A stretch of DNA of 64,000 nucleotides from Enterococcus wangshanyuanii (GTDB taxonomy: Bacteria; Bacillota; Bacilli; Lactobacillales; Enterococcaceae), in the NCBI RefSeq assembly GCF_002197645.1, contig NZ_CP021874.1, positions 62,001-126,000 of the forward strand, given 5' to 3'. Within the stretch, counting starts at the first letter, position 1; the number at the start of each line of letters is the position of its first letter. This document shows, in pieces, positions 28,757-37,179 of this stretch. The position numbers and the translations under genes were made by a program. The notes beneath the pieces are model-generated. The model had not been told where the DNA came from and searched no databases. It was given only the letters and a program-made list of their open reading frames with translations.

Positions 28757-29155
28757 ATGTTGACACTTTATACTTCCCCAAGTTGTACGTCTTGCCGTAA
28801 GGCTCGTGCGTGGTTGCAAGAACACGAGATTCCATTCAAGGAAAGAAATATTTTCTCTGAACCACTGAATATTTCTGAATTGAAAGCAATCTTGCGAATG
28901 ACAGAAGATGGAACTGAAGAGATTATTTCTACTCGTTCTAAGGTTTTCCAAAAACTTAATATGGATTTGGATGAGCTGCCATTGCAAGATTTACTAGAAC
29001 TAGTAAAAGAGAATCCAGGATTGTTGCGTCGGCCAATAATGATTGATGAAAAAAGATTACAGGTTGGTTTTAATGAGGATGAAATTCGACGTTTCTTGCC
29101 AAGAGGTGTTCGGCAGTTAGAATTACGTCAAGCGCAACTGATGGCAGGTTTATAA
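28757..29155 (+). CDS. spx: Transcriptional regulator Spx
   Basis: A 132-residue ArsC-like protein that binds the RNA polymerase alpha C-terminal domain and redirects transcription during thiol-oxidative stress. The redox switch CTSC lies near the N terminus (SPSCTSCRK, residues 8-16). The RPI motif that inhibits ArsC-type catalysis is in [11 protein letters not shown] start at 28757 because AAAAGGAG sits eight bases upstream; frames extending to 28514 lack family similarity there. It is kept low by ClpXP with the adaptor SpxH, whose gene lies 4 kb downstream. Confidence 0.95.
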   Translation: MLTLYTSPSCTSCRKARAWLQEHEIPFKERNIFSEPLNISELKAILRMTEDGTEEIISTRSKVFQKLNMDLDELPLQDLLELVKENPGLLRRPIMIDEKRLQVGFNEDEIRRFLPRGVRQLELRQAQLMAGL

Positions 29156-29165
29156 AAAATTTGAG

Positions 29166-29202
29166 GAGAACCTTTGTCCTTGTGACAGAGGTTTTCTTTT
29201 TT
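29166..29202 (+). terminator. spx terminator
   Basis: GAGAACCTTTGTC (29166-29178) pairs with GACAGAGGTTTTC (29184-29196), with G-U pairs and a T run. Confidence 0.8.
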
Positions 29203-29316
29203 GACTATTTTTACATAGAACAATGAAACTATTTATGGAAAAGTCTACATATATGCTGTGAGAGTTAATGAAAGTAATAAGAGAACAGTTTATTTACAAA
29301 TATTGTTACTTTTCCC

Positions 29317-29344
29317 TTTACATTTGGCGTGATTCCGCTACAAT
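29317..29344 (+). promoter_or_regulatory. mecA promoter
   Basis: TTTACA (29317-29322) and TACAAT (29339-29344), 16-bp spacing. Confidence 0.6.
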
Positions 29345-29391
29345 GTACGTAAGAATAAGTTTCCTGATAAGCAAAAGTGAGGTGTAGCGAC

Positions 29392-30042
29392 ATGGAAATG
29401 GAACATATCAATGAAAATACCATACGGGTATTGATTGGCAACGAAGATCTAGCTGACCGAGGAATTACGTTTTTAGATTTACTTGGCAATCACAAAGAGG
29501 TAGAAAATTTTTTCTACAGCATTCTAGAAGAAGTTGATGTGGAAGATGAATTTCAAGGCAGTGAAGCTGTTACCTTTCAGGTTCTGCCAAAAAGCGATGG
29601 GTTAGAACTATTTATTAGTAAAAATGCTTCGATGGATGATGTTTCTAATTTTGAAAATTTTAATGATTTGAGCTCAGAAGAAGTGAGTAATATTATTCGA
29701 AAACAAATTGAAGATGATTTTGCTGATGACACACAAGAATTTTCTGATAATACAGTAAAAAATTTAGTGTTTGAACTTAGCGATTTTGAAACAATGATTC
29801 AATTAGCAAATGAAGTTTATCTACAGTCTGTGATAGCGAATTTATATACATTTAAAGGAACCTACTATCTACAAGTCATTTTCTTGCTGGATGAGTTAGG
29901 GAAAAATGATGTGGAAAATGAGTTAGCCCAATTATTGGAATTTACTCGTTTGTCAACGGTCACTCCTGAAACATTAAATGAATATGGTACGTGTATTATG
30001 GAACGAAATGCATTGGAATTAACTAGATATTACTTTGAATAG
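29392..30042 (+). CDS. mecA: Adaptor protein MecA
   Basis: A 216-residue ClpC adaptor that delivers proteins such as ComK/ComX-type regulators to ClpCP and assembles the ClpC hexamer. The N-terminal substrate-binding part starts MEMEHINENTIRVLI, and an acidic linker (residues ~85-125) leads to the C-terminal ClpC-binding domain. The start at 29392 has a GAGGTG site seven bases upstream. It sits in the conserved order spx-mecA-coiA-pepF of Bacillales and Lactobacillales. A terminator separates it from coiA. Confidence 0.93.
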   Translation: MEMEHINENTIRVLIGNEDLADRGITFLDLLGNHKEVENFFYSILEEVDVEDEFQGSEAVTFQVLPKSDGLELFISKNASMDDVSNFENFNDLSSEEVSNIIRKQIEDDFADDTQEFSDNTVKNLVFELSDFETMIQLANEVYLQSVIANLYTFKGTYYLQVIFLLDELGKNDVENELAQLLEFTRLSTVTPETLNEYGTCIMERNALELTRYYFE

Positions 30043-30050
30043 ACTCTATG

Positions 30051-30092
30051 AAACTGAAACAGCACCCAATAGGTGTGTTGTTTCAGTTTTTT
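30051..30092 (+). terminator. mecA terminator
   Basis: AAACTGAAACAGCACC (from 30051) pairs with GGTGTGTTGTTTCAGTTT (30072-30089), with G-U pairs and a T run. It makes the upstream in-frame ATG at 30048 unusable as the coiA start. Confidence 0.78.
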
Positions 30093-30131
30093 CGTATATC
30101 ATTGAAAAGATTGCGTATATTAGTAATAGAG

Positions 30132-31331
30132 GTGATTACTATATTAAATGCATATACGAAAGACAAAGCGCTCATTACACTACTCCATAAAACTAGAGAA
30201 GAGATCGATCAGCTTAAAGAAGTCCAATATTTTTGCCCAATCTGTGAATCTGTTGTTCAAATCAAGAATGGACGTGTAAAAATTCCTCATTTTGCGCATT
30301 ATAGTCGGAGTGATTGTTCATTTGGCACGACTGGGGAAACACAAGAGCATCTTTCCTTGAAAGAAATGTTTGCTACTTGGTGTGAATCTGAAGGGCTCGC
30401 CTATGAATTGGAGAAATATTTGCCGGAAATCAATCAGCGGCCAGATCTGTTGATAGGTAAGGTCGCCGTGGAATTTCAGTGCAGCTCGTTACCTTTATCT
30501 AGATTGATCGAAAGAAGCAAAACCTATCGAGAGAGTGGGTATCAGCCAGTTTGGATCTGTGGAAAAAAGATATTTAGCAATTTAACGAAGTTAACAGAGT
30601 TGACGAGAAATTTGTGTTACTATTCTGAAAACATTGGTTTCTATTTATGGGCAGCAGATTGGCAGAAAAAGGAGCTTTTACTGTACTTTCATATAGAAGA
30701 GGACTGGAAAAAAAGAGTGTACTTTGCTAAAAGAACTTGGTCGATTTATACAGATCATCTTCTTAAAATTATTGATTTTCCCATGACTGCAGAGCTTCAT
30801 CACTACAGAGAATATCAGGTTGGCTCATTGATTTCAGCTTATTATGATGAACTGAACAAAAAGTTACTTAAAAGAGAAGAGCAGGTACGATCGATTCAAT
30901 CTCAATTATATAACAACTATTTTCATATCCTCCAACTGCCGTACTGGTTTTATTATCCAGGGCTACATATTTTTTGCTGTTGTGGATCAGATATGCTGTT
31001 AAAATTAAACGTTTGGAAATGGGTACAGTTTTTTGATCAGAATGTTTTTTCACCGGATGAACTAAAAACCTCTTTGATAGCAGAATTAGCAAAATCAACA
31101 GAATTATTTTATGATTTTCCCAATATTTCATTAGCATCAATTCAAGAGTATTGTTTCGAACAATTGCTTCGTCGTTTGATCTATTTTCAGCATTTGATCA
31201 AAACGTCAAAAGGTTGGAAGGTAAATGCTGGAAAAAATGAATATTTTGTTACTGATATCCACGAATGGCTGAAAAGTATTGAAAAGAAACGCGTAATCAG
31301 TGCTACTCCGCATCAAAATATGATACTATAA
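30132..31331 (+). CDS. coiA: Competence protein CoiA
   Basis: A homologue of CoiA, a cytoplasmic protein needed for recombination of incoming DNA during transformation, with a nuclease-like core. It has a zinc-finger-like CPIC near the N terminus, the PHFAHY motif, then PDLLIGKVAVEFQCS, a restriction-endonuclease-like D...ExQ motif. About 399 residues. Start codon: the best Shine-Dalgarno (AGAGGTG, 30128-30134) is six bases before an ATA codon at 30141, where relatives begin with MLxAY. The nearest canonical start is GTG 30132, which lies within that site. True start uncertain; the gene may be poorly translated. Confidence 0.8.
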   Translation: MITILNAYTKDKALITLLHKTREEIDQLKEVQYFCPICESVVQIKNGRVKIPHFAHYSRSDCSFGTTGETQEHLSLKEMFATWCESEGLAYELEKYLPEINQRPDLLIGKVAVEFQCSSLPLSRLIERSKTYRESGYQPVWICGKKIFSNLTKLTELTRNLCYYSENIGFYLWAADWQKKELLLYFHIEEDWKKRVYFAKRTWSIYTDHLLKIIDFPMTAELHHYREYQVGSLISAYYDELNKKLLKREEQVRSIQSQLYNNYFHILQLPYWFYYPGLHIFCCCGSDMLLKLNVWKWVQFFDQNVFSPDELKTSLIAELAKSTELFYDFPNISLASIQEYCFEQLLRRLIYFQHLIKTSKGWKVNAGKNEYFVTDIHEWLKSIEKKRVISATPHQNMIL

Positions 31332-31366
31332 ATTTATGAAAAATAATTCTTAAAGGAGTAGATCTA

Positions 31367-33181
31367 ATGAGCGGAGCAAAACAATTACCAGAACGTTCCA
31401 CATTGCCTATTGAAATGACTTGGGATCTAACTAAAGTTTTTAAAGACGATCAGGCATTTGACGATGCTTACCAAGTGTTGACGAAAGAATTACAAGAAGT
31501 AGAAAAATATAAAGGGACGCTGGATCAGGGCAGTACAGCTTTTTTTAATAGTATTGAGATGCTGCTCAACGTATATCGTCAAATCGAAGTAATCTATGTG
31601 TATGCTCATTTAAAAAATGATCAAGATACAGCGAATGCGACATATCAAGCATTATATGCTAGAGCAAGCTCATTGTTTGCACAAGTCAGTGAGGCAGTTG
31701 CTTGGTTTGAACCAGAATTATTATCTTTAAATGATGATCTGATTTGGGGCTATTTTGCTGAGAAGCCAGAATTGGAAATTTATAGGCATTTTGTCGAAAA
31801 TATACTAAATGAACGTCCTCATATTTTATCTGCAGAGCAAGAAGCACTGCTAGCTGGCGCTAGTGAAATTTTTGGCGCGTCAAGTGATACATTTTCAATT
31901 TTGAACAATGCAGATTTGAAATTTCCTGTGATCGAGGATGAAAATGGTGAGAAAATTCAATTGACTCATGGTGTTTATGGCCAGTTGATGGAGAATATCG
32001 ATAGAGATGTTCGTGAAAAGGCATTTAAAGCACTGTATTCAGTGTATGATCAGTTCCAAAATACATTTGCGCAAACGTTAAGTTCTCATGTCAAAGCGCA
32101 TAATTATAAAGCCAAGGTTCGAAACTATCCATCGGCTAGAGCAGCAGCATTAAGTAGTAACCATATACCCGAAAGTGTCTACGATACGTTGTTAGATGTC
32201 GTGAATAAGCATTTACCGTTGCTTCATCGATATGTTGCATTACGGAAACGTTTACTGAACTTAGAAGAACTGCATATGTATGATATGTATACGCCGATTT
32301 TAGGAGAAGCCTCAATCAAATACTCTTATGAAGAAGCAAAAGAAAAAGCGCTGACAGCCTTAAAACCAATGGGAGAGGAATATCTTACCGTTGTTAAAAC
32401 TGCGTTTAATGATCGTTGGATCGATGTCATTGAAAATCAAGGAAAACGAAGCGGTGCATATTCATCAGGAGCATATGACACAGCACCGTATATTTTGATG
32501 AATTGGCATGATAGTCTAGATCAACTCTATACATTAGTACATGAGATGGGCCATAGCGTGCACAGCTATTTTACTCGTAACAATCAACCTTATGTTTATG
32601 GGGATTATTCGATTTTCTTAGCTGAGATTGCATCTACCACAAATGAAAATATTTTAACAGAGCATCTGTTAGAGACAGAAACGGATCCACGTATCAGAGC
32701 CTACGTGCTGAATCATTATTTAGATGGATTTAAAGGAACGATTTTCCGTCAAACACAGTTTGCTGAATTTGAGCATTTTATCCATACAGAAGATGCCAAA
32801 GGAACGCCTTTGACTAGTGAGTATTTAAGTGAATACTATGAGCAATTGAATGCAAAATTCTACGGACCAGATGTTGTAAAAGATCCAGAAATCATGTTGG
32901 AATGGACACGAATTCCACATTTTTACTATAATTACTATGTTTATCAATACGCAACAGGCTTTTCAGCGGCTTCTGCTTTAGCAAATAAAATTTTGGGCGA
33001 AGAACCGCGCGCTCTAGAGAATTATTTGACCTACTTGAAATCAGGAAGCAGTGATTATCCGATCGAAGTCATGAAAAAGGCTGGTGTGGATATGACTAAA
33101 CCACAATATATAGAAGATGCAATGAAGGTTTTTGAAGCGCGTTTGAATGAATTGGAGAAACTTGTAGAATCAATTGGATAA
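31367..33181 (+). CDS. pepF: Oligoendopeptidase F
   Basis: A 604-residue cytoplasmic M3 metallopeptidase that degrades peptides of about 7-17 residues. The zinc motif HEMGH is in TLVHEMGHSVHS (residues ~387-398), with the third ligand in IFLAEIASTTNE. AAAGGAG precedes the ATG. The gene follows coiA by 35 bases, as in the conserved Bacillus order. Full length for the family. Confidence 0.96.
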   Translation: MSGAKQLPERSTLPIEMTWDLTKVFKDDQAFDDAYQVLTKELQEVEKYKGTLDQGSTAFFNSIEMLLNVYRQIEVIYVYAHLKNDQDTANATYQALYARASSLFAQVSEAVAWFEPELLSLNDDLIWGYFAEKPELEIYRHFVENILNERPHILSAEQEALLAGASEIFGASSDTFSILNNADLKFPVIEDENGEKIQLTHGVYGQLMENIDRDVREKAFKALYSVYDQFQNTFAQTLSSHVKAHNYKAKVRNYPSARAAALSSNHIPESVYDTLLDVVNKHLPLLHRYVALRKRLLNLEELHMYDMYTPILGEASIKYSYEEAKEKALTALKPMGEEYLTVVKTAFNDRWIDVIENQGKRSGAYSSGAYDTAPYILMNWHDSLDQLYTLVHEMGHSVHSYFTRNNQPYVYGDYSIFLAEIASTTNENILTEHLLETETDPRIRAYVLNHYLDGFKGTIFRQTQFAEFEHFIHTEDAKGTPLTSEYLSEYYEQLNAKFYGPDVVKDPEIMLEWTRIPHFYYNYYVYQYATGFSAASALANKILGEEPRALENYLTYLKSGSSDYPIEVMKKAGVDMTKPQYIEDAMKVFEARLNELEKLVESIG

Positions 33182-33188
33182 AACAAAA

Positions 33189-33227
33189 AAACAACTTCCT
33201 TTTGGGTAAGGAGGTTGTTTTTTGTTT
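33189..33227. terminator. Bidirectional terminator between pepF and spxH
   Basis: AACAACTTCCTT (33190-33201) pairs with AAGGAGGTTGTT (33208-33219) with T runs on both strands. Confidence 0.8.
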
Positions 33228-33876
33228 AAAGTAAATGTAAATGACCATGAGGAACTCTTGAATCATTGAAATGGTTCAATTCGAATTTTTCATGGAAATA
33301 TTGTAAGTTATCTTCCGAAGTTTCACAAAGACTTTTGATTTCATCCATAGATTCACAATCTTCAACAAGTACGCCAAAATCACGATCACAAGCGTAATTG
33401 TAAACAACTGCAGATGGATGCTTAGTAATACCCATCTCTCGAGCGATCTGCTGATCTGTTTGGAATGATTCCTTAACAAAATCAGAAGCACGATCAGCAT
33501 GGAACATCTCTAAATCACCACCAGCTTCTACAACTAGTTTTTCAACTAGCTCTGATGAGTAAGGTTGATTATCAACTGCTACAGCTTGTTGAAGACCAAG
33601 AAGCAAATGACGACCTTTCTTTTTTCCTTGTAACTGTGCAGCCTTGTAATCAAGAGCAGCGGAATAGATATCTTCAAACAATTGATTTCGTTGTTCAATA
33701 TCATGTGCGGGGATATCAAATAACTTTATCAGGTGATTAATTGTCTTCATATTAACTAATGGAATGAAACGAAACTGAATTTTTTTATTCTCCGTTTCAA
33801 CTAATTTTAAAATATCCTTTTCTATGTTGAGACAAATGCCCCCCAAAGGATTAACGAACAGATAGATTTCAATCAT
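33226..33876 (-). CDS. spxH: ClpXP adaptor SpxH (YjbH), DsbA-like fold
   Basis: A 216-residue thioredoxin/DsbA-fold protein that presents Spx to ClpXP. The N-terminal beta strand YLFVNPLGGICLNIEKD corresponds to the region where Bacillus YjbH carries a CxxC-type pair; here there is only one Cys (in GGIC), so a disulfide exchange role is unlikely. CDRDFG in the middle is another visible Cys. It belongs to the spx-mecA-coiA-pepF-spxH block. AGGAAG-type ribosome binding site. The family call rests on the N-terminal motif, length and gene order. Confidence 0.85.
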   Translation of the reverse strand: MIEIYLFVNPLGGICLNIEKDILKLVETENKKIQFRFIPLVNMKTINHLIKLFDIPAHDIEQRNQLFEDIYSAALDYKAAQLQGKKKGRHLLLGLQQAVAVDNQPYSSELVEKLVVEAGGDLEMFHADRASDFVKESFQTDQQIAREMGITKHPSAVVYNYACDRDFGVLVEDCESMDEIKSLCETSEDNLQYFHEKFELNHFNDSRVPHGHLHLL

Positions 33877-33985
33877 TCATACTTCCTCCAATTTGACTCT
33901 TTTTTTGCAACTAGACATCATTTCTCAACTAAGTGACCCTAATTTATCAGAAAACTTGGGAAAATTGAAATGATATGTTTTACCA

Positions 33986-34594
33986 TTATAACTTCTTAAT
34001 CTTTTTGCTGGAGCTTTGCATCATTCGTTGAATTTTATTTAGTGAGGGTTTTTCTTTGATATTCAAAGTATCTAATAAACCAAGAAAATCCTTTTTACCA
34101 ATGATTGCATCACTAACTTCTAACTCTAACTCAAAATCATGCTGCTCGTTGTACCAACTTTCATCTAGCGCGAGTAAACCTTGGGGAAGTTTTTTTTCTG
34201 CTCGTTTAGTTGTTAAGCTGCCGATTAAACGTAAATCGTCTTTGGGAATGCCTAAGGTGATCAATTTATTGTAGACAGCTCCTGAATTAGGGAGTATGCC
34301 TGAGTCAATAATTGCTTGTGCTTGCGCAGTGGAAAGCGAGTCATTGATCTCTAATAAACCGACTTTGTCAGGTACTTTCAAAGTGATTTCTGCATTTTTC
34401 GATAGTGTTCGAACTCTTAAACCAATGTGCTTTTCTTTTAACTGGAAATCAGCTGTATCAAAATAGTCATTGGTTTGTGTAAAAAAGTGGTTTTCTTCTA
34501 ATTGAAAAAATTTAGCGGTGTGCAAAAATTCTTCTTTAGATAATAAGGTTTTAAATTCTATTTCTAAATTTTCACTCACTACTTTTTGACCCAC
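33986..34594 (-). CDS. CYTH domain protein (YjbK-like)
   Basis: A 202-residue CYTH-fold (CyaB/thiamine triphosphatase-like) phosphohydrolase that binds triphosphates in a beta tunnel. The hallmark ExExK is in LEIEFKTLL. Further basic and acidic tunnel residues include RVRTL, TLKVP and LALDESWY. In Bacillus the homologue yjbK lies between yjbH and the alarmone synthetase gene, as here. The start is a GTG; a second GTG five codons downstream is equally possible because neither has a good ribosome binding site. Confidence 0.82.
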   Translation of the reverse strand: MGQKVVSENLEIEFKTLLSKEEFLHTAKFFQLEENHFFTQTNDYFDTADFQLKEKHIGLRVRTLSKNAEITLKVPDKVGLLEINDSLSTAQAQAIIDSGILPNSGAVYNKLITLGIPKDDLRLIGSLTTKRAEKKLPQGLLALDESWYNEQHDFELELEVSDAIIGKKDFLGLLDTLNIKEKPSLNKIQRMMQSSSKKIKKL

Positions 34595-34613
34595 TTTCTT
34601 TAATTTAATTCAA

Positions 34614-34642
34614 TTTTTACATACTTTACCCATTTACGTCAA
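34614..34642 (-). promoter_or_regulatory. Candidate promoter of the CYTH gene
   Basis: On the minus strand, TTGACG (34637-34642) and TAAAAA (34614-34619), 17-bp spacing. This intergenic region also serves relQ (TAAAAT at 34731-34736). Confidence 0.5.
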
Positions 34643-34774
34643 GAAAAGTGAACTAGAAGTTAAAAAGTTTACGAAAGTCTAAAAAAAACAGACAATTTCT
34701 CAAAATGTCCTATTTTTCTCAGCTCTATGGTAAAATAAGCTGTGAATCAAATTCAAGGAAATAGAGGGATTAGG

Positions 34775-35452
34775 ATGGAGAAAGAGTGGGAGCTTTTTCT
34801 GGCACCTTATGAACAGGCTGTTGGAGAAATGAAAGTAAAGCTGCGTGGTATTCGTAAGCAGTTTCGAGAACAAAACAAACATACGCCTATTGAGTTTGTA
34901 ACTGGACGTGTGAAACCAGTCGATAGTATTTTAACCAAAGCAGCTCTGCGGAATATTCCAGTAGAGCGAATTGAAGAAGAGATGCAGGATATAGCTGGTC
35001 TTAGGATCATGTGTCAATTTGTGGAAGACATTCGTCAAGTGGTGGATATCATTCGCAACAGAAAAGATTTACGGATCATTCAAGAACGAGATTATATCAC
35101 AAATAAGAAAGAAAGCGGCTATCGTTCCTATCATTTAGTGATCGAATATCCTGTCCAATTGATTACAGGTGAAAAGAAAATTTTAGCTGAGATCCAGATT
35201 CGGACATTAGCAATGAATTTTTGGGCGACGATTGAGCATTCATTAAACTATAAATATCAAGGGGTTTTTCCCGAAGAGATGAAAGAGCGTCTACAAAGAG
35301 CAGCAGAAGCGGCCTATCAATTGGATGAAGAAATGTCGACGATTCGTGAAGAAATTCAAGAAGCACAGCATTTATTCTCTCATGGACGGGGGAAATTTCA
35401 GGATGATTATTATCAACGATTATCCGAGAAGAAAGAGAAACTAGATCAATAG
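34775..35452 (+). CDS. relQ: Small alarmone synthetase RelQ (GTP pyrophosphokinase)
   Basis: A 225-residue single-domain synthetase making (p)ppGpp from ATP and GTP/GDP, without the hydrolase and TGS/ACT domains of Rel. Conserved elements include the GRVKPVDSILTK substrate region, DIAGLRIMC (metal Asp) and GYRSYHLVIE followed by EIQIRTLAMNFWATIEH. The C-terminal helix mediates tetramer formation in RelQ. The start at 34775 is preferred because GAGGGATTAGG precedes it. First gene of the operon relQ-nadK-rluD-like-mgtE (gaps 10, 6 and 19 bases). Confidence 0.95.
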   Translation: MEKEWELFLAPYEQAVGEMKVKLRGIRKQFREQNKHTPIEFVTGRVKPVDSILTKAALRNIPVERIEEEMQDIAGLRIMCQFVEDIRQVVDIIRNRKDLRIIQERDYITNKKESGYRSYHLVIEYPVQLITGEKKILAEIQIRTLAMNFWATIEHSLNYKYQGVFPEEMKERLQRAAEAAYQLDEEMSTIREEIQEAQHLFSHGRGKFQDDYYQRLSEKKEKLDQ

Positions 35453-35462
35453 GAGGCATCAG

Positions 35463-36260
35463 ATGAAAGTAGCAATTGTTCATAATCCTGAGCATCTGTC
35501 AAAAGAAGTGACAGGGCGTCTGCTTTTGCTGTTAAAGCAAAATAACATTGAAATCGATGAACAACAGCCGGAACTGGTGATTTCTGTAGGTGGAGACGGG
35601 ACTTTATTATCGGCCTTTCACCGCTTCAACCATCGCTTGGATGAGGTTAGTTTTTTAGGTGTCCATACAGGACATCTAGGATTTTATACGGATTGGCGGG
35701 ACTATGAACTTGAAGAATTAGTGCAAAGCTTGTTAGTTCATCAGGAAAAAAGCATTAGTTATCCATTATTAGATGTAAAAATCAGTTTCCATGGGAATAA
35801 GCCAGACAAGCATTTTTTAGCTTTGAATGAGTCAACGATCAAGCGTGCTAATCGGACGATGGTGGCGGATGTATTTATTAAAGATGAGCTGTTTGAACGC
35901 TTTCGGGGGGATGGCTTGTCCGTTTCTACACCGACGGGCTCAACAGCTTATAACAAGAGTATCGGCGGAGCAGTACTACATCCCAGCATCAATGCGTTTC
36001 AATTAGCTGAGATCGCCTCATTGAACAATCGCGTCTTTCGAACGCTAGGATCTCCGATCGTGATCGCTCATACCGAATGGGTAGAGATCAAACTGCAGGA
36101 AAGTAATGACTATTTGATTACAGTCGATCAGTTGGATATTTATCAAGATGATATTAAATCGATTTATTATCGTATTGCTGATGAACGAATTCATTTTGCG
36201 TCATATCGGCATATGCATTTTTGGCATCGAGTGAAAGATGCATTTATTAGTGAGGATTAA
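35463..36260 (+). CDS. nadK: NAD kinase
   Basis: A 265-residue enzyme making NADP+ from NAD+ and ATP. The GGDGT motif is in SVGGDGTLLSAFH (residues ~42-54), NES in LNEST, and the substrate-binding STPTGSTAYN at residues ~156-165. AGGAGGCATCAG precedes the ATG. Second gene in the relQ operon, matching Bacillus yjbM-yjbN order. Confidence 0.96.
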   Translation: MKVAIVHNPEHLSKEVTGRLLLLLKQNNIEIDEQQPELVISVGGDGTLLSAFHRFNHRLDEVSFLGVHTGHLGFYTDWRDYELEELVQSLLVHQEKSISYPLLDVKISFHGNKPDKHFLALNESTIKRANRTMVADVFIKDELFERFRGDGLSVSTPTGSTAYNKSIGGAVLHPSINAFQLAEIASLNNRVFRTLGSPIVIAHTEWVEIKLQESNDYLITVDQLDIYQDDIKSIYYRIADERIHFASYRHMHFWHRVKDAFISED

Positions 36261-36266
36261 GGGAAA

Positions 36267-37160
36267 ATGGAATTTAGTTGGATTGTAGATAAAGAAGAAC
36301 CGCAGCAAGTAAAATATTTTTTAAAAGAGCAGGGAGTATCTAGAGGTCTTCTAGCTAAAATCAAGTTTCAAGGTGGTAAGATCGAAGTCAATGATTCAGT
36401 CGAAAATGTTTTATTTAAGCTGTCCTTAGGCGATCGAGTCAAAGTGACGATTCCGGATGAGCTGGAGCATGAGACGTTGCTGGTTGATGATAAGCCTTTA
36501 GAAATTTTATTTGAAGATGAGCACTATTTAGTAGTCGATAAGCCAGCAGGAGTTGCGTCTATTCCATCGCAGTATCATCCGAATGGTACGATGGCTAATC
36601 GTGTTAAAGCGTATTATAAAGCTCAGGGGTATAAAAATCAGGTGATTCACGTAGTTACTCGTTTGGATCGTGATACTACGGGTTTGATGTTATTTGCAAA
36701 GCATGGTTTTGCTCATGCGATGCTGGATCAGGAGCTGCGGCAAAAAAAAGTCGTAAAAATCTACCAGGCATTGGTTGGCGGACATGTAGAGTCTTTAGCT
36801 GAACATGGGAAAATCGACCAGCCAATAGGAAGAGATTTATCGTCTATATTGAAGCGAATGGTCGTTGATACAGGACAACAGGCAGAAACAGAATACTGGT
36901 TGTTAAAGCGTCAGGAAAAACAAGCCTTAGTAAATATCCAGCTGCATACTGGAAGAACACATCAAATCAGAGTACACTTTGAATCGATCGGTTGTTCGTT
37001 ATTAGGGGACGAGATGTATGGCGGTAATATGGATCAGGGAATTGAACGTCAGGCGCTGCATTGTTGTCAGTTGAATTTCGTTCATCCTTTTTCAAAAGAG
37101 TATATGGAATTAAGGTCTCCTTTAGCAGACGATATGAAAAAAATTGCAGCACAACTATAG
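36267..37160 (+). CDS. RluD/RluA-family pseudouridine synthase
   Basis: A 297-residue synthase. The catalytic aspartate lies in VVTRLDRDTTGLMLFAK (residues ~130-146), with KPAGVASIPS upstream and LHTGRTHQIRVHF downstream. The first ~70 residues are an S4-like region with weak similarity. It is the YjbO-type enzyme of Firmicutes; whether it modifies 23S rRNA (RluD-like) or tRNA cannot be told from sequence. It starts six bases after nadK. Confidence 0.9.
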   Translation: MEFSWIVDKEEPQQVKYFLKEQGVSRGLLAKIKFQGGKIEVNDSVENVLFKLSLGDRVKVTIPDELEHETLLVDDKPLEILFEDEHYLVVDKPAGVASIPSQYHPNGTMANRVKAYYKAQGYKNQVIHVVTRLDRDTTGLMLFAKHGFAHAMLDQELRQKKVVKIYQALVGGHVESLAEHGKIDQPIGRDLSSILKRMVVDTGQQAETEYWLLKRQEKQALVNIQLHTGRTHQIRVHFESIGCSLLGDEMYGGNMDQGIERQALHCCQLNFVHPFSKEYMELRSPLADDMKKIAAQL

Positions 37161-37179
37161 CTAGAAAGGAGCGGTATAT

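Noticed and set aside
30048..30131. Upstream ATG start for coiA at 30048
   Set aside because: It lies within the mecA terminator hairpin and gives an N terminus unlike CoiA.
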